Origin: Streptomyces sp. Ru62
GTDB lineage: Bacteria; Actinomycetota; Actinomycetes; Streptomycetales; Streptomycetaceae
Assembly: GCF_002920615.1 (NCBI RefSeq)
Contig: NZ_PQSU01000012.1
Span: 124,001-188,000, forward strand
Direction: 5' to 3'
Length of the DNA stretch: 64,000 nucleotides
Shown piece by piece: positions 54,098 through 62,688 of this stretch. A program made the translations under genes and the position numbers. A model generated the notes under the pieces. The model was not told the DNA's origin and made no database searches. It saw only the letters and a list, made by a program, of their open reading frames with translations. Numbering within the stretch: the stretch's first letter is position 1; every line of letters begins with the position of its first letter.

Positions 54098-54290
54098 CGC
54101 ACGACCATCACCCTCTGCACCTCTATCGCAGAGTTTTCGCGCGACGCGAGCTGAATATGTTCATACGCAGAGCCCGAGCCAACCAGCTCGACACCCCCGG
54201 TTCGGAGGCCGGGGACCCGGTTCGTACCTAGTACGGCGGCCGGGAGCCGGTTCTGTGGAAGACCTCCGAAGATTCACCAGGAGCCATTGA

Positions 54291-54671
54291 ATGGCACGCG
54301 TTTCCGGTGTCGACATCCCGCGCGACAAGCGCGTGGAGATCGCCCTCACCTACGTGTTCGGCATCGGCCGGACCCTCTCGAAGGAGACGCTGGCTGCGAC
54401 CGGCGTCGACCCGAACACCCGCGTTCGTGACCTGACCGAAGAGCAGCTGGTCGCGATCCGCGAGTACGTCGACAACAACATCAAGACCGAGGGTGACCTC
54501 CGTCGCGAGATCCAGGCCGACATCCGCCGCAAGGTCGAGATCGGCACCTACCAGGGTCTCCGTCACCGTCGCGGTCTGCCCGTCCGCGGTCAGCGCACCA
54601 GCACCAACGCCCGCACCCGCAAGGGCCCGCGTCGCGCCATCGCCGGCAAGAAGAAGCCGGGCAAGAAGTAG
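54291..54671 (+). CDS. rpsM: 30S ribosomal protein S13
   Basis: This 126-residue protein starts MARVSGVDIPRDKRVEIALT and has the S13 signature GLRHRRGLPVRGQRTSTNAR near the C-terminus, ending in a Lys/Gly-rich tail. It contacts P-site tRNA in the 30S head. rpsK follows after 66 nt. Confidence 0.98.
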   Translation: MARVSGVDIPRDKRVEIALTYVFGIGRTLSKETLAATGVDPNTRVRDLTEEQLVAIREYVDNNIKTEGDLRREIQADIRRKVEIGTYQGLRHRRGLPVRGQRTSTNARTRKGPRRAIAGKKKPGKK

Positions 54672-54737
54672 TCCGCAGCGGACACCTGTCCACGGTCTTC
54701 GCTGTAGGACCGACCACCTCCCTCTAGGAGTTTGTAG

Positions 54738-55142
54738 ATGCCCCCCAAGGGTCGTCAGGGCGCTGCCAAGAAGGTGCGCCGCAAGGAAAAGAAGAACGTC
54801 GCTCACGGCCACGCGCACATCAAGAGCACGTTCAACAACACGATCGTCTCGATCACGGACCCGTCCGGCAACGTGATCTCCTGGGCCTCCGCCGGCCACG
54901 TCGGCTTCAAGGGCTCCCGGAAGTCCACGCCGTTCGCCGCGCAGATGGCCGCCGAGTCGGCTGCCCGCCGCGCCCAGGAGCACGGCATGCGCAAGGTCGA
55001 CGTGTTCGTCAAGGGCCCGGGTTCCGGTCGTGAGACCGCGATCCGCTCCCTGCAGGCCACGGGCCTCGAGGTCGGCTCCATCCAGGACGTCACCCCGACC
55101 CCGCACAACGGCTGCCGTCCGCCGAAGCGTCGTCGCGTCTGA
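54738..55142 (+). CDS. rpsK: 30S ribosomal protein S11
   Basis: This 134-residue protein starts MPPKGRQGAAKKVRRKEKKN and contains NNTIVSITDPSGNVISWASA and the ending CRPPKRRRV typical of S11. It lines the platform near the mRNA exit. In many bacteria rpsD follows here, but the next gene is rpoA. Confidence 0.98.
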   Translation: MPPKGRQGAAKKVRRKEKKNVAHGHAHIKSTFNNTIVSITDPSGNVISWASAGHVGFKGSRKSTPFAAQMAAESAARRAQEHGMRKVDVFVKGPGSGRETAIRSLQATGLEVGSIQDVTPTPHNGCRPPKRRRV

Positions 55143-55163
55143 CGCCTCCCAGGTCGCTGGTCG

Positions 55164-55197
55164 CGGGCGGCACGGCTCTTTCGGGTCGTGCCGCCCG
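55164..55197 (+). other. Hairpin between rpsK and rpoA
   Basis: CGGGCGGCACG (55164-55174) pairs perfectly with CGTGCCGCCCG (55187-55197) around a 12-nt loop with CTTT. It is a candidate attenuator at the place where rpsD sits in other bacteria. Confidence 0.65.
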
Positions 55198-55286
55198 TAC
55201 CCTTGCAGTACCCGCGCTTTTCCCGGGCGCGGTTTCCGTCGGGCGTCAAATAGCGGGCGTCCACGAAAGAAGGATCTGATCCACAC

Positions 55287-56309
55287 ATGCTGATCGCTCA
55301 GCGCCCCTCGTTGACCGAAGAGGTCGTCGACGAGTTCCGCTCCCGGTTCGTGATCGAGCCGCTGGAGCCGGGCTTCGGCTACACCCTCGGCAACTCCCTC
55401 CGCCGTACCCTCCTCTCCTCGATCCCGGGTGCCGCCGTCACCTCGATCCGGATCGACGGCGTGCTGCACGAGTTCACCACCGTGCCGGGCGTCAAGGAGG
55501 ACGTCACCGACCTGATCCTCAACATCAAGCAGCTGGTCGTCTCCTCGGAGCACGACGAGCCGGTCGTGATGTACCTGCGCAAGCAGGGCCCGGGTCTGGT
55601 CACCGCCGCCGACATCGCGCCCCCGGCCGGTGTCGAGGTGCACAACCCCGACCTGGTCCTCGCCACGCTCAACGGCAAGGGCAAGCTGGAGATGGAGCTG
55701 ACGGTCGAGCGTGGCCGCGGTTACGTCTCCGCCGTGCAGAACAAGCAGGTGGGCCAGGAGATCGGCCGTATCCCGGTCGACTCGATCTACTCGCCGGTTC
55801 TGAAGGTCACGTACAAGGTCGAGGCCACGCGTGTCGAGCAGCGCACCGACTTCGACAAGCTGATCGTCGACGTCGAGACCAAGCAGGCGATGCGTCCGCG
55901 TGACGCCATGGCCTCCGCCGGCAAGACGCTGGTCGAGCTGTTCGGTCTCGCGCGCGAGCTGAACATCGACGCCGAGGGCATCGACATGGGTCCGTCCCCG
56001 ACGGACGCCGCGCTCGCCGCCGACCTGGCGCTGCCGATCGAGGAGCTGGAGCTCACCGTTCGGTCGTACAACTGCCTCAAGCGTGAGGGCATCCACTCCG
56101 TGGGTGAGCTGGTCGCGCGCTCCGAGGCCGACCTGCTGGACATCCGCAACTTCGGTGCGAAGTCCATCGACGAGGTCAAGGCGAAGCTGGCCGGCATGGG
56201 CCTGGCCCTGAAGGACAGCCCGCCCGGATTCGACCCGACCGCTGCGGCGGACGCGTTCGGTGCCGATGACGACGCGGACGCCGGGTTCGTGGAGACCGAG
56301 CAGTACTGA
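55287..56309 (+). CDS. rpoA: DNA-directed RNA polymerase alpha subunit
   Basis: This 340-residue subunit starts MLIAQRPSLTEEVVDEFRSR, has the dimerisation motif FVIEPLEPGFGYTLGNSLRR near residue 30-48, and a C-terminal domain (about 235-310) that binds UP elements and activators (IEELELTVRSYNCLKREGIH). An acidic tail (GADDDADAGFVETEQY) ends it. The alpha dimer nucleates polymerase assembly with RpoB and RpoC encoded upstream in this window. Confidence 0.98.
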   Translation: MLIAQRPSLTEEVVDEFRSRFVIEPLEPGFGYTLGNSLRRTLLSSIPGAAVTSIRIDGVLHEFTTVPGVKEDVTDLILNIKQLVVSSEHDEPVVMYLRKQGPGLVTAADIAPPAGVEVHNPDLVLATLNGKGKLEMELTVERGRGYVSAVQNKQVGQEIGRIPVDSIYSPVLKVTYKVEATRVEQRTDFDKLIVDVETKQAMRPRDAMASAGKTLVELFGLARELNIDAEGIDMGPSPTDAALAADLALPIEELELTVRSYNCLKREGIHSVGELVARSEADLLDIRNFGAKSIDEVKAKLAGMGLALKDSPPGFDPTAAADAFGADDDADAGFVETEQY

Positions 56310-56487
56310 GAGCTCCGCGGGGAGGCCGTACTGCTTCTGCGGGCCGGTTGTGGCTGGCCGCGCAGTTCCCCGCGTCCCTTCCGGGGCGCCCCTTCGGGGA
56401 CGCCCCGGATCTCCGACGAGCAACCGCTCGCTCGGATACTGACCCCGGTACCTGACACGGCCGGGGCAGACACACAGGAGAAAGAAC

Positions 56488-56988
56488 ATGCCGAAGCCCA
56501 CCAAGGGTGCCCGTCTGGGCGGCAGCGCCGCGCACGAGAAGCTGCTCCTCGCGAACCTGGCGAAGAGCCTCTTCGAGCACGGCCGTATCACCACCACCGA
56601 GGCGAAGGCGCGCCGGCTGCGTCCGTACGCCGAGCGTCTGATCACCAAGGCGAAGAAGGGCGACCTTCACAACCGCCGTCAGGTGCTCCAGGTCATCACG
56701 GACAAGAGCGTCGTCCACACGCTCTTCACCGAGATCGGCCCGCGGTACGAGAACCGCCCCGGTGGTTACACCCGCATCACCAAGATCGGTAACCGTCGTG
56801 GCGACAACGCGCCCATGGCCGTCATCGAGCTGGTCGAGGCGCTGACGGTCGCCCAGCAGGCGACCGGCGAGGCCGAGGCCGCCACCAAGCGTGCGGTCAA
56901 GGAGGCCGAGGAGGCCAAGGCCGAGGAGACCAAGGTCGAGGAGACCGAGGCCGCCGAGGCTCCCGCCGAGGAGTCCAAGGACGCCTGA
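56488..56988 (+). CDS. rplQ: 50S ribosomal protein L17
   Basis: This 166-residue protein has the L17 core MPKPTKGARLGGSAAHEKLL, EHGRITTTEAKARRLRPYAE and NRPGGYTRITKIGNRRGDNA to about residue 120. A Glu/Ala/Lys-rich tail of about 45 residues follows (EEAKAEETKVEETEAAEAPA), probably disordered and typical of streptomycetes. A hairpin with a TTCG loop follows, ahead of truA. Confidence 0.98.
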   Translation: MPKPTKGARLGGSAAHEKLLLANLAKSLFEHGRITTTEAKARRLRPYAERLITKAKKGDLHNRRQVLQVITDKSVVHTLFTEIGPRYENRPGGYTRITKIGNRRGDNAPMAVIELVEALTVAQQATGEAEAATKRAVKEAEEAKAEETKVEETEAAEAPAEESKDA

Positions 56989-57004
56989 GGCTCCGCCTGA
57001 CGCG

Positions 57005-57040
57005 GGAAGCGGGTTCGCCCTTCGGGGCGGGCCCGCTTTC
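57005..57040 (+). terminator. Hairpin after rplQ
   Basis: The segment 57005-57020 pairs with 57025-57040 around the stable tetraloop TTCG (with three G-T pairs). It lies 17 nt after the rplQ stop. Only 22 nt separate it from the truA start, so it may only partly terminate. Confidence 0.75.
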
Positions 57041-57062
57041 GCGTACCTGAGAGGATCTGTAC

Positions 57063-57926
57063 GTGAGTGACGAAGTACAGCCCGGCCATGTCCGTCTCCG
57101 TCTCGACCTGTCCTACGACGGCACCGGTTTCCACGGCTGGGCCAAGCAGGCCGGTGGCAGGCGGACCGTGCAGGGGGAGATCGAGGACGCCCTGCGGACG
57201 GTGACCCGGTCCCGGGAGACCTATGAGCTGACGGTCGCCGGGCGGACCGACGCCGGGGTGCACGCGCGCGGGCAGGTGGCGCACGTGGACCTGCCCGAGG
57301 GTGTGTGGCGTGAGCATCACGAGAAGCTGCTCAAGCGGCTCGCGGGCCGGCTGCCGAAGGACGTGCGGGTGTGGGCGCTCCGACAGGCGCCGAGCGGTTT
57401 CAACGCGCGGTTCTCGGCCGTCTGGCGGCGGTACGCGTACCGGGTGACGGACAACCCGGGCGGTGTGGACCCGCTGCTGCGCAACCATGTGCTGTGGCAC
57501 GACTGGCCGCTCGACGTGGACGCCATGAACGAGGCCGCCCGGGCGCTGCTCGGGGAGCACGACTTCGCCGCCTACTGCAAGAAGCGGGAGGGGGCGACCA
57601 CGATCCGCACCCTCCAGGAGCTGAGCCTGGTCAGGGGGGATGACGGGATCATCACGGCCACCGTGCGCGCGGACGCCTTCTGCCACAACATGGTGCGGTC
57701 GCTGATCGGCGCGCTGCTGTTCGTGGGGGACGGGCACCGGGGGCCGGAGTGGCCGGGGAAGGTGCTGGCCGCCCGGGTGCGGGACTCCGCCGTGCATGTC
57801 GTACGGCCGCACGGGCTGACGCTGGAGGAGGTCGGCTATCCGGCCGACGAGCTGCTGGCGGCCCGGAGCAAGGAGGCGCGTAACAAGCGGTCGCTTCCCG
57901 GAGCGCCGGGCTGTGAAACCTGTTAG
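57063..57926 (+). CDS. truA: tRNA pseudouridine(38-40) synthase
   Basis: This 287-residue enzyme makes pseudouridine at positions 38-40 in the anticodon arm. The catalytic Asp is D63 in VAGRTDAGVHARGQVAHVDL. Other motifs are DLSYDGTGFHGWAKQ at the start and FCHNMVRSLIGALLFVGDGH near residue 220. It starts at GTG with GAGAGGA upstream. truA directly follows rplQ in many bacteria. Two Cys (GCETC) end it. Confidence 0.97.
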   Translation: MSDEVQPGHVRLRLDLSYDGTGFHGWAKQAGGRRTVQGEIEDALRTVTRSRETYELTVAGRTDAGVHARGQVAHVDLPEGVWREHHEKLLKRLAGRLPKDVRVWALRQAPSGFNARFSAVWRRYAYRVTDNPGGVDPLLRNHVLWHDWPLDVDAMNEAARALLGEHDFAAYCKKREGATTIRTLQELSLVRGDDGIITATVRADAFCHNMVRSLIGALLFVGDGHRGPEWPGKVLAARVRDSAVHVVRPHGLTLEEVGYPADELLAARSKEARNKRSLPGAPGCETC

Positions 57927-58114
57927 TTACGTTGCATTTCGCTGAGCTTATGCCTCATGTCTTGACTTACCGGACGTAACCCTTCTTACCAACTCTTACG
58001 CGTTCCATACCTCTCGGATACAGTTGCGCCTCCCGGCCAGAAGTTCGACAGGGGTGGCCGGGGTTGGCTGGGGGGTCGACGGGCGGCCGGTTACGCCCGG
58101 GGTTGGACAACGGC
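57927..58114. other. AT-rich intergenic region upstream of the glycan operon
   Basis: This 188-nt gap is notably AT-rich in its first 95 nt and holds repeated TTAC words: three CTTAC (57966, 57985, 57995) and an inverted TTAC-CGGAC-GTAA. TTGACT (57962-57967) is a good -35, but no clean -10 follows at 17-18 nt. It probably contains the promoter and regulator sites of the operon that starts at 58115. Confidence 0.45.
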
Positions 58115-59731
58115 ATGACTTCAGTGGGTCCCGTGCGGACCGGGGGGCGTCGCGCGGCGCGCCAGAGTGGTGGGCGGCGACGGGCCGGGCGGGGCGGGAA
58201 CCCCGCGCTCGGACTGCTGCCGCTGCCACCGACGGACCGGGAGAAGTACTCCTACGCGCACCGGCACCTGTGGATCCTGACCATCAGCTCGCTGGTCAGC
58301 TTCTGCTGTCTGGTGCTGAGCCAGTTCAAGCTGGCCCAGTCCACGCCGGTGCTGTGGATCTACACCCCGCTGCTGGTGTTCACGGTGATCTACTACCTGG
58401 TGTCGCTGCGGGTGAACGGCTTCACCCGGGACTTCGACATCGCCCACCACCGGCGGCTGGTGCAGAACTGGCGGCCCGAGGTCTACCCGTCCGTCGACGT
58501 GTTCCTGCCGGTGTGCGGTGAGCCCATCGAGGTGCTGCACAACACCTGGCGGCACGTGCGGGCGATGGCCGACCGGTACCCCGGGGTCTGTGTGCCGTTC
58601 GTGCTGGACGACGGCGCGAGCCCGGAACTGGCGGCGATGGCCCGGGACTTCGGGTTCCGCTACGGCACCCGGGAGAACCGGGGCTGGTTCAAGAAGGCGG
58701 GCAACCTGCACTTCGGCTTCGCCCAGTCCGACGGCGAGTACATCCTCATCCTGGACGCGGACTTCACCCCGCGCGCCGATCTGCTGGAGGAGCTGCTGCC
58801 CTACATGGACGCCGATCCGCGGATCGGCATCGTCCAGTCCCCGCAGTACTTCCGGGTGCTCGACTCGCAGAACTGGATCGAGCGCGGCGCGGGCGCGGTG
58901 CAGGAGCTGTTCTACCGGTCCGTGCAGGTGTCGCGGCAGGGCAGTGACGGCGCCATCTGCGTCGGCTCCTGCGCGATCTACCGGCGGGCGGCCCTGGAGA
59001 CCAACGGCGGCACCACCCTGATCGAGCACTCCGAGGACGTGCACACCGGCTTCGACCTGCGCGGGCTCGGCTGGGACCTGAGGTACGTCCCGGTCGCGGT
59101 GTCCACCGGGGTGTGCCCGGACACCGCGGGCGCCTTCTTCAACCAGCAGTACCGCTGGTGCTCGGGCTCGATGAGCCTGCTCGGCAGCCGCAAGTTCTGG
59201 CAGGCGAAGATCAGGCTCTCCAGCCGGCTGTGCTACATGTCCGGGTTTTTCTACTACATCCACACCGCGCTGTTCACCTTCGCGGCGCCGGTCATCCCGA
59301 TCGTGCTGCTGCTGATGATGCCGGAGAAGCTCAAGGTGGAGCACCTGCTCCTGGTGCTGCCCAGCATCCTCTACACCACGATCGTCTTCCCGATGTGGCA
59401 CCGGGCGCCGTACCGCCTGGAGGCGTGGGCGGCCCGCATGATGTACGGCTGGGCGCACGTCTTCGCCATCTGGGACATCCTGCGCAAGAACCGGATGGGC
59501 TGGCAGCCGACCGGTTCCTCCGGCGCCAAGAAGAACAAGACGCGGCGCTTCTGGATCGGCATGTGGGCCTGGAGCGGCGGCACGGCGCTGATCTGGGTCA
59601 CCGCGGCGGTGTACCGGACGTTCACCATGAACGCGCCGGACTTCGCCCTGATCCTGTCCTCCGGGTTGTTCTACGCGTTGGTCGTGGGCCGGGTCCTGGT
59701 CCAGCCGCGCTCGGGGGCGGAGACCGCCTGA
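58115..59731 (+). CDS. Processive family 2 glycosyltransferase (cellulose synthase-like)
   Basis: This 538-residue membrane protein has an Arg/Gly-rich head, two helices (about 52-72 and 79-98), a large cytoplasmic GT-A domain and three to four helices after residue 375. All processive GT2 motifs are present: DD165-166, DAD 214-216, ED307-308 in EHSEDVHTG and QQYRW 344-348. These place it with BcsA/hyaluronan-type synthases that polymerise and export a beta-linked polysaccharide from a UDP-sugar. A PilZ domain is not seen. The ATG at 58115 is preferred over an upstream TTG. Its stop overlaps the next start (TGATG). The sugar is unknown. Confidence 0.9.
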   Translation: MTSVGPVRTGGRRAARQSGGRRRAGRGGNPALGLLPLPPTDREKYSYAHRHLWILTISSLVSFCCLVLSQFKLAQSTPVLWIYTPLLVFTVIYYLVSLRVNGFTRDFDIAHHRRLVQNWRPEVYPSVDVFLPVCGEPIEVLHNTWRHVRAMADRYPGVCVPFVLDDGASPELAAMARDFGFRYGTRENRGWFKKAGNLHFGFAQSDGEYILILDADFTPRADLLEELLPYMDADPRIGIVQSPQYFRVLDSQNWIERGAGAVQELFYRSVQVSRQGSDGAICVGSCAIYRRAALETNGGTTLIEHSEDVHTGFDLRGLGWDLRYVPVAVSTGVCPDTAGAFFNQQYRWCSGSMSLLGSRKFWQAKIRLSSRLCYMSGFFYYIHTALFTFAAPVIPIVLLLMMPEKLKVEHLLLVLPSILYTTIVFPMWHRAPYRLEAWAARMMYGWAHVFAIWDILRKNRMGWQPTGSSGAKKNKTRRFWIGMWAWSGGTALIWVTAAVYRTFTMNAPDFALILSSGLFYALVVGRVLVQPRSGAETA

Positions 59732-60813
59732 TGCGACTGACGAAACGTTTCCTTAGAGACCGTACGGCCCGATCCCGCAGCGGTCGTACGGCCCGTCCCG
59801 GCCGCGGCCGTCCGGTCCGCGCCGCGCTGGCCGGCGCCGTCGTCGGCGTCCTCGCGCTGAGCGGCTGCTCGCTGCTCGGCGACTCCGGCGACTCGCCGTC
59901 GTCCGGCAGCGGCACGACCGCCCCGCACACCACGGCCGGCGCCGGCCAGGACGTCCCCTACGACGTCACCCCCCTGCTGAAGCCGGCGAAGAAGTACTTC
60001 GGCGTGGCGGTGCCGGGCGCGCCGAACTCCATGAAGAACGTCGACGCGTACACGAGGATGACCGGCAAGCAGCCGAACCTGGTCGAGTACTACGCCGGCT
60101 GGGGCGACGGCTTCGACGCCACCGGGGTGCGCAGGGCCTGGGCCGAGGGCGCGCTGACGCTGATGTCCTGGGAGCCCTTCGACACCCCGCTCGCCGACAT
60201 CGCGGCGGGCAAGTCGGACCCGTACATCAAGAAGTACGCGGCCGCCGTCCGCAAGCTGAACCTGCCCGTGGTGATCGACTTCGCGGACGAGTTCAACGGC
60301 CACTGGGAGAAGTGGGGCACGGACGACGTGACCCCGGCCCAGTACGTGGCCGCCTGGCGGCACATCCACCAGACCTTCGTGGACACGGGCGCCACCAACG
60401 TCATCTGGGCCTGGTCGCCCAACATCGTCAACCCGGTCCCGGACGTGAAGCTCAAGCCGTACTACCCGGGAGACGCCTATGTCGACTGGGTCGGACTGAT
60501 CGGCTACTTCACCGCCGGCGAGGACAACTCCTTCGACAGTGTCTTCGGGACCACCCGCGACCGGGTCCGCACCTTCACCAAGAAGCCGATCCTGCTGTTG
60601 GAGACCGGCGCCATGCCCGGCGAACGGCGGCGGGCCGACCTCCGCAACCTGTTCGCCGGCGTCGCGGCGGACGACGACATGCTCGGCTTCATCTGGTTCA
60701 ACCACAAGAAGCGCGCCGACTGGCGGCTGGAGGCGAGCCCGCTGGCGCTGAAGGAGTTCAAGCGCCTGGCCGCCGACGACCGGTTCGGCTTCGACGTACG
60801 GAAGCCGTCATGA
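59731..60813 (+). CDS. GH26-like glycoside hydrolase lipoprotein
   Basis: This 360-residue protein has an Arg-rich head, a hydrophobic segment and lipobox LSGC with Cys46, so it is anchored outside the membrane. A Ser/Gly/Thr linker leads to a (beta/alpha)8 domain. The acid/base Glu is probably E187 in DFADEFNGHWEKW, equal to the HEMNGxW motif of GH26, and the nucleophile E291 in PILLLETGAM. GH26 enzymes cut beta-mannans and beta-1,3-xylans. Beside a synthase it may trim or process the polymer, as hydrolases do in cellulose systems. Start and stop overlap both neighbours. Confidence 0.85.
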   Translation: MRLTKRFLRDRTARSRSGRTARPGRGRPVRAALAGAVVGVLALSGCSLLGDSGDSPSSGSGTTAPHTTAGAGQDVPYDVTPLLKPAKKYFGVAVPGAPNSMKNVDAYTRMTGKQPNLVEYYAGWGDGFDATGVRRAWAEGALTLMSWEPFDTPLADIAAGKSDPYIKKYAAAVRKLNLPVVIDFADEFNGHWEKWGTDDVTPAQYVAAWRHIHQTFVDTGATNVIWAWSPNIVNPVPDVKLKPYYPGDAYVDWVGLIGYFTAGEDNSFDSVFGTTRDRVRTFTKKPILLLETGAMPGERRRADLRNLFAGVAADDDMLGFIWFNHKKRADWRLEASPLALKEFKRLAADDRFGFDVRKPS

Positions 60814-62651
60814 GTTCACGACCCGAGTACTACGTCCCGCAGCCGTACGACCCGTACGCGGACGACGACCCGCAGGGCGGCTGGTTCAACTCCGACGGCT
60901 ACGTCCCACGTCCGCCGCAGGGCCACGATTTCCCCCAGCAGCACGGCACACCCCAGGGCTACGACGTCCCGCAGAGCTACGACGTCCCGCAGAGCTACGA
61001 CGTCCCCCAGGGGTACGACTACGACGCCCGGACCTATCCGTACCAGCAGCAGGACGACCAGCCGACGTACGCCCTGCACACGGTGGCCGAGCCGGCGGCG
61101 CCCGCCGAGCCCGGGTACACCGTGCCCGAGACGCCCGAGGTCGGCTGGGACATGGCCGCCAGCCGGCGACGCGCCTGGGTCAGCCGGGCCGTGCTGCTGT
61201 TCGTCCTGGCCGTCCAGGCCGTGCTCTCGCTGCGCCTGTCCAACACGGCGTTCCAGGACGAGGCCCTGTACCTGGCAGCCGGCCACGCCGAACTGCAGCA
61301 CCTGCTGCACGGCACCCCGCTGCCCATCGACTACGGCGCGTACTTCTCCGGCTCGCCGCAGCTGTACCCGGTGCTCGCCGCCGCCGTCGACGGCCGCTTC
61401 GGGCTCACCGGGGCCCGCGTCCTGAGCCTGGCCTTCATGCTGGGCACCACCGCGTTGCTGTACTCCTTCACCCGGCGGCTGTTCAACGAGCGGGCCGCGC
61501 TGGCCGGTGCGGCGCTCTTCGCCGTGGTGCAGTCGACCGTCGTCATGGGGTACTTCGCCACCTACGACGCCGCCGCGGTGTTCCTGCTGGCCCTGGCCAC
61601 CTGGATCGTCGTCCGCACCGACCGGGCGCCCGTGGCCGCCGTACTGCTCGCCGTGCCGGTCGCCGTCCTCGCCGTCGGCGTGAAGTACGCGGCCGCCCTG
61701 TACCTGCCGACCATCGTCGTGCTCGCCCTGCTCACCGGCTGGCCGCACAAGGGCCGCAGGGCCTTCCTGCGGATGCTGCTCCTCGCGCTCGGCATCGGTG
61801 CCCTGCTGGCGGCCGGCATGTACAGCACCGATCTGCTCGCCGGTGTGCGGCAGACCACGACCAACCGCGCCCACGGCTCCGACAGCACCGCCTTCCTGCT
61901 CCAGCGGTCGGCCCAGTGGGGCGGCCTGATGTTCCTCACCGCCGTCGGCGGCGCCCTCTCCTACGTGCGGCGCAGCCGGATGAACGAGTCGCCGGTCGCC
62001 CAGCGGCTCGGCAATCCCGGCTGGCGCTGGCGGGCCCTGCTGGGGCTGGTGCTGTGCGGCACCGCGCTCCTCGCGCCCGCCTACCAGGTGCACCTGGGGA
62101 CCGTGGTCTCGCTGTTCAAGCACGTCGGCTTCGGCCTGCTGTTCGCCGCGCCGATGGCCGGCGTCGGCGTGACCCGGCTGATCGGGGCGCACTTCCGCTA
62201 CCCCCAGCTCGGCATCATGCTGTGGACGGCGACGCTCTGTCTCGGCATCTCGCAGGCGGACTGGCGCTTCGGCGTCTGGCCCGACTCCTCGAAGATGATC
62301 CAGGTCATCGACTCCCACGTGGACCGCAAGGGCCACTACCTCGCCTCGACGCCCGAGGTCCCCGTCTACTACCTGCGCGACAGGACCAGCCACCGGCAGT
62401 GGCAGGGCGTCTTCGCCCTGGAGTACACGGACAGGAAGGGCACGTACCACAAGGGTGACGCCGCCTACCGCGCGGCGCTGCGCGACGGCGAGTTCGACCT
62501 GATCGTCCTGGACGGTCTCACCAACCCCCGGGTGGACGCCGTCGTCGCGGACGCGGTCAAGGGCAATGCGCACTACCGGCTCCTCGCCGACCTGCCCTTC
62601 CGCAACTCCAGCGGCACCGGCCACTACCGCATCTGGGTCAAGACCGCCTGA
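60810..62651 (+). CDS. GT-C fold membrane glycosyltransferase (GT39/GT83-like)
   Basis: This 613-residue protein has a cytoplasmic Tyr/Pro/Gln/Asp-rich head of about 120 residues that includes a tandem repeat (QGYDVPQSYDVPQSYDVPQG). About ten hydrophobic helices follow to residue 500, then an extracytoplasmic domain. The first outer loop carries AFQDEALYLAAGH, the acidic DE motif of GT-C enzymes that use polyprenyl-phosphate sugars (ArnT, protein mannosyltransferase). It could add side sugars to the polymer. It starts within the stop of the previous gene (ATGA). The family assignment at GT number level is uncertain. Confidence 0.8.
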   Translation: MSSRPEYYVPQPYDPYADDDPQGGWFNSDGYVPRPPQGHDFPQQHGTPQGYDVPQSYDVPQSYDVPQGYDYDARTYPYQQQDDQPTYALHTVAEPAAPAEPGYTVPETPEVGWDMAASRRRAWVSRAVLLFVLAVQAVLSLRLSNTAFQDEALYLAAGHAELQHLLHGTPLPIDYGAYFSGSPQLYPVLAAAVDGRFGLTGARVLSLAFMLGTTALLYSFTRRLFNERAALAGAALFAVVQSTVVMGYFATYDAAAVFLLALATWIVVRTDRAPVAAVLLAVPVAVLAVGVKYAAALYLPTIVVLALLTGWPHKGRRAFLRMLLLALGIGALLAAGMYSTDLLAGVRQTTTNRAHGSDSTAFLLQRSAQWGGLMFLTAVGGALSYVRRSRMNESPVAQRLGNPGWRWRALLGLVLCGTALLAPAYQVHLGTVVSLFKHVGFGLLFAAPMAGVGVTRLIGAHFRYPQLGIMLWTATLCLGISQADWRFGVWPDSSKMIQVIDSHVDRKGHYLASTPEVPVYYLRDRTSHRQWQGVFALEYTDRKGTYHKGDAAYRAALRDGEFDLIVLDGLTNPRVDAVVADAVKGNAHYRLLADLPFRNSSGTGHYRIWVKTA

Positions 62652-62688
62652 CGCACCCGAAGCATCCGAAGCGAGAAAGGCCGTTCCC

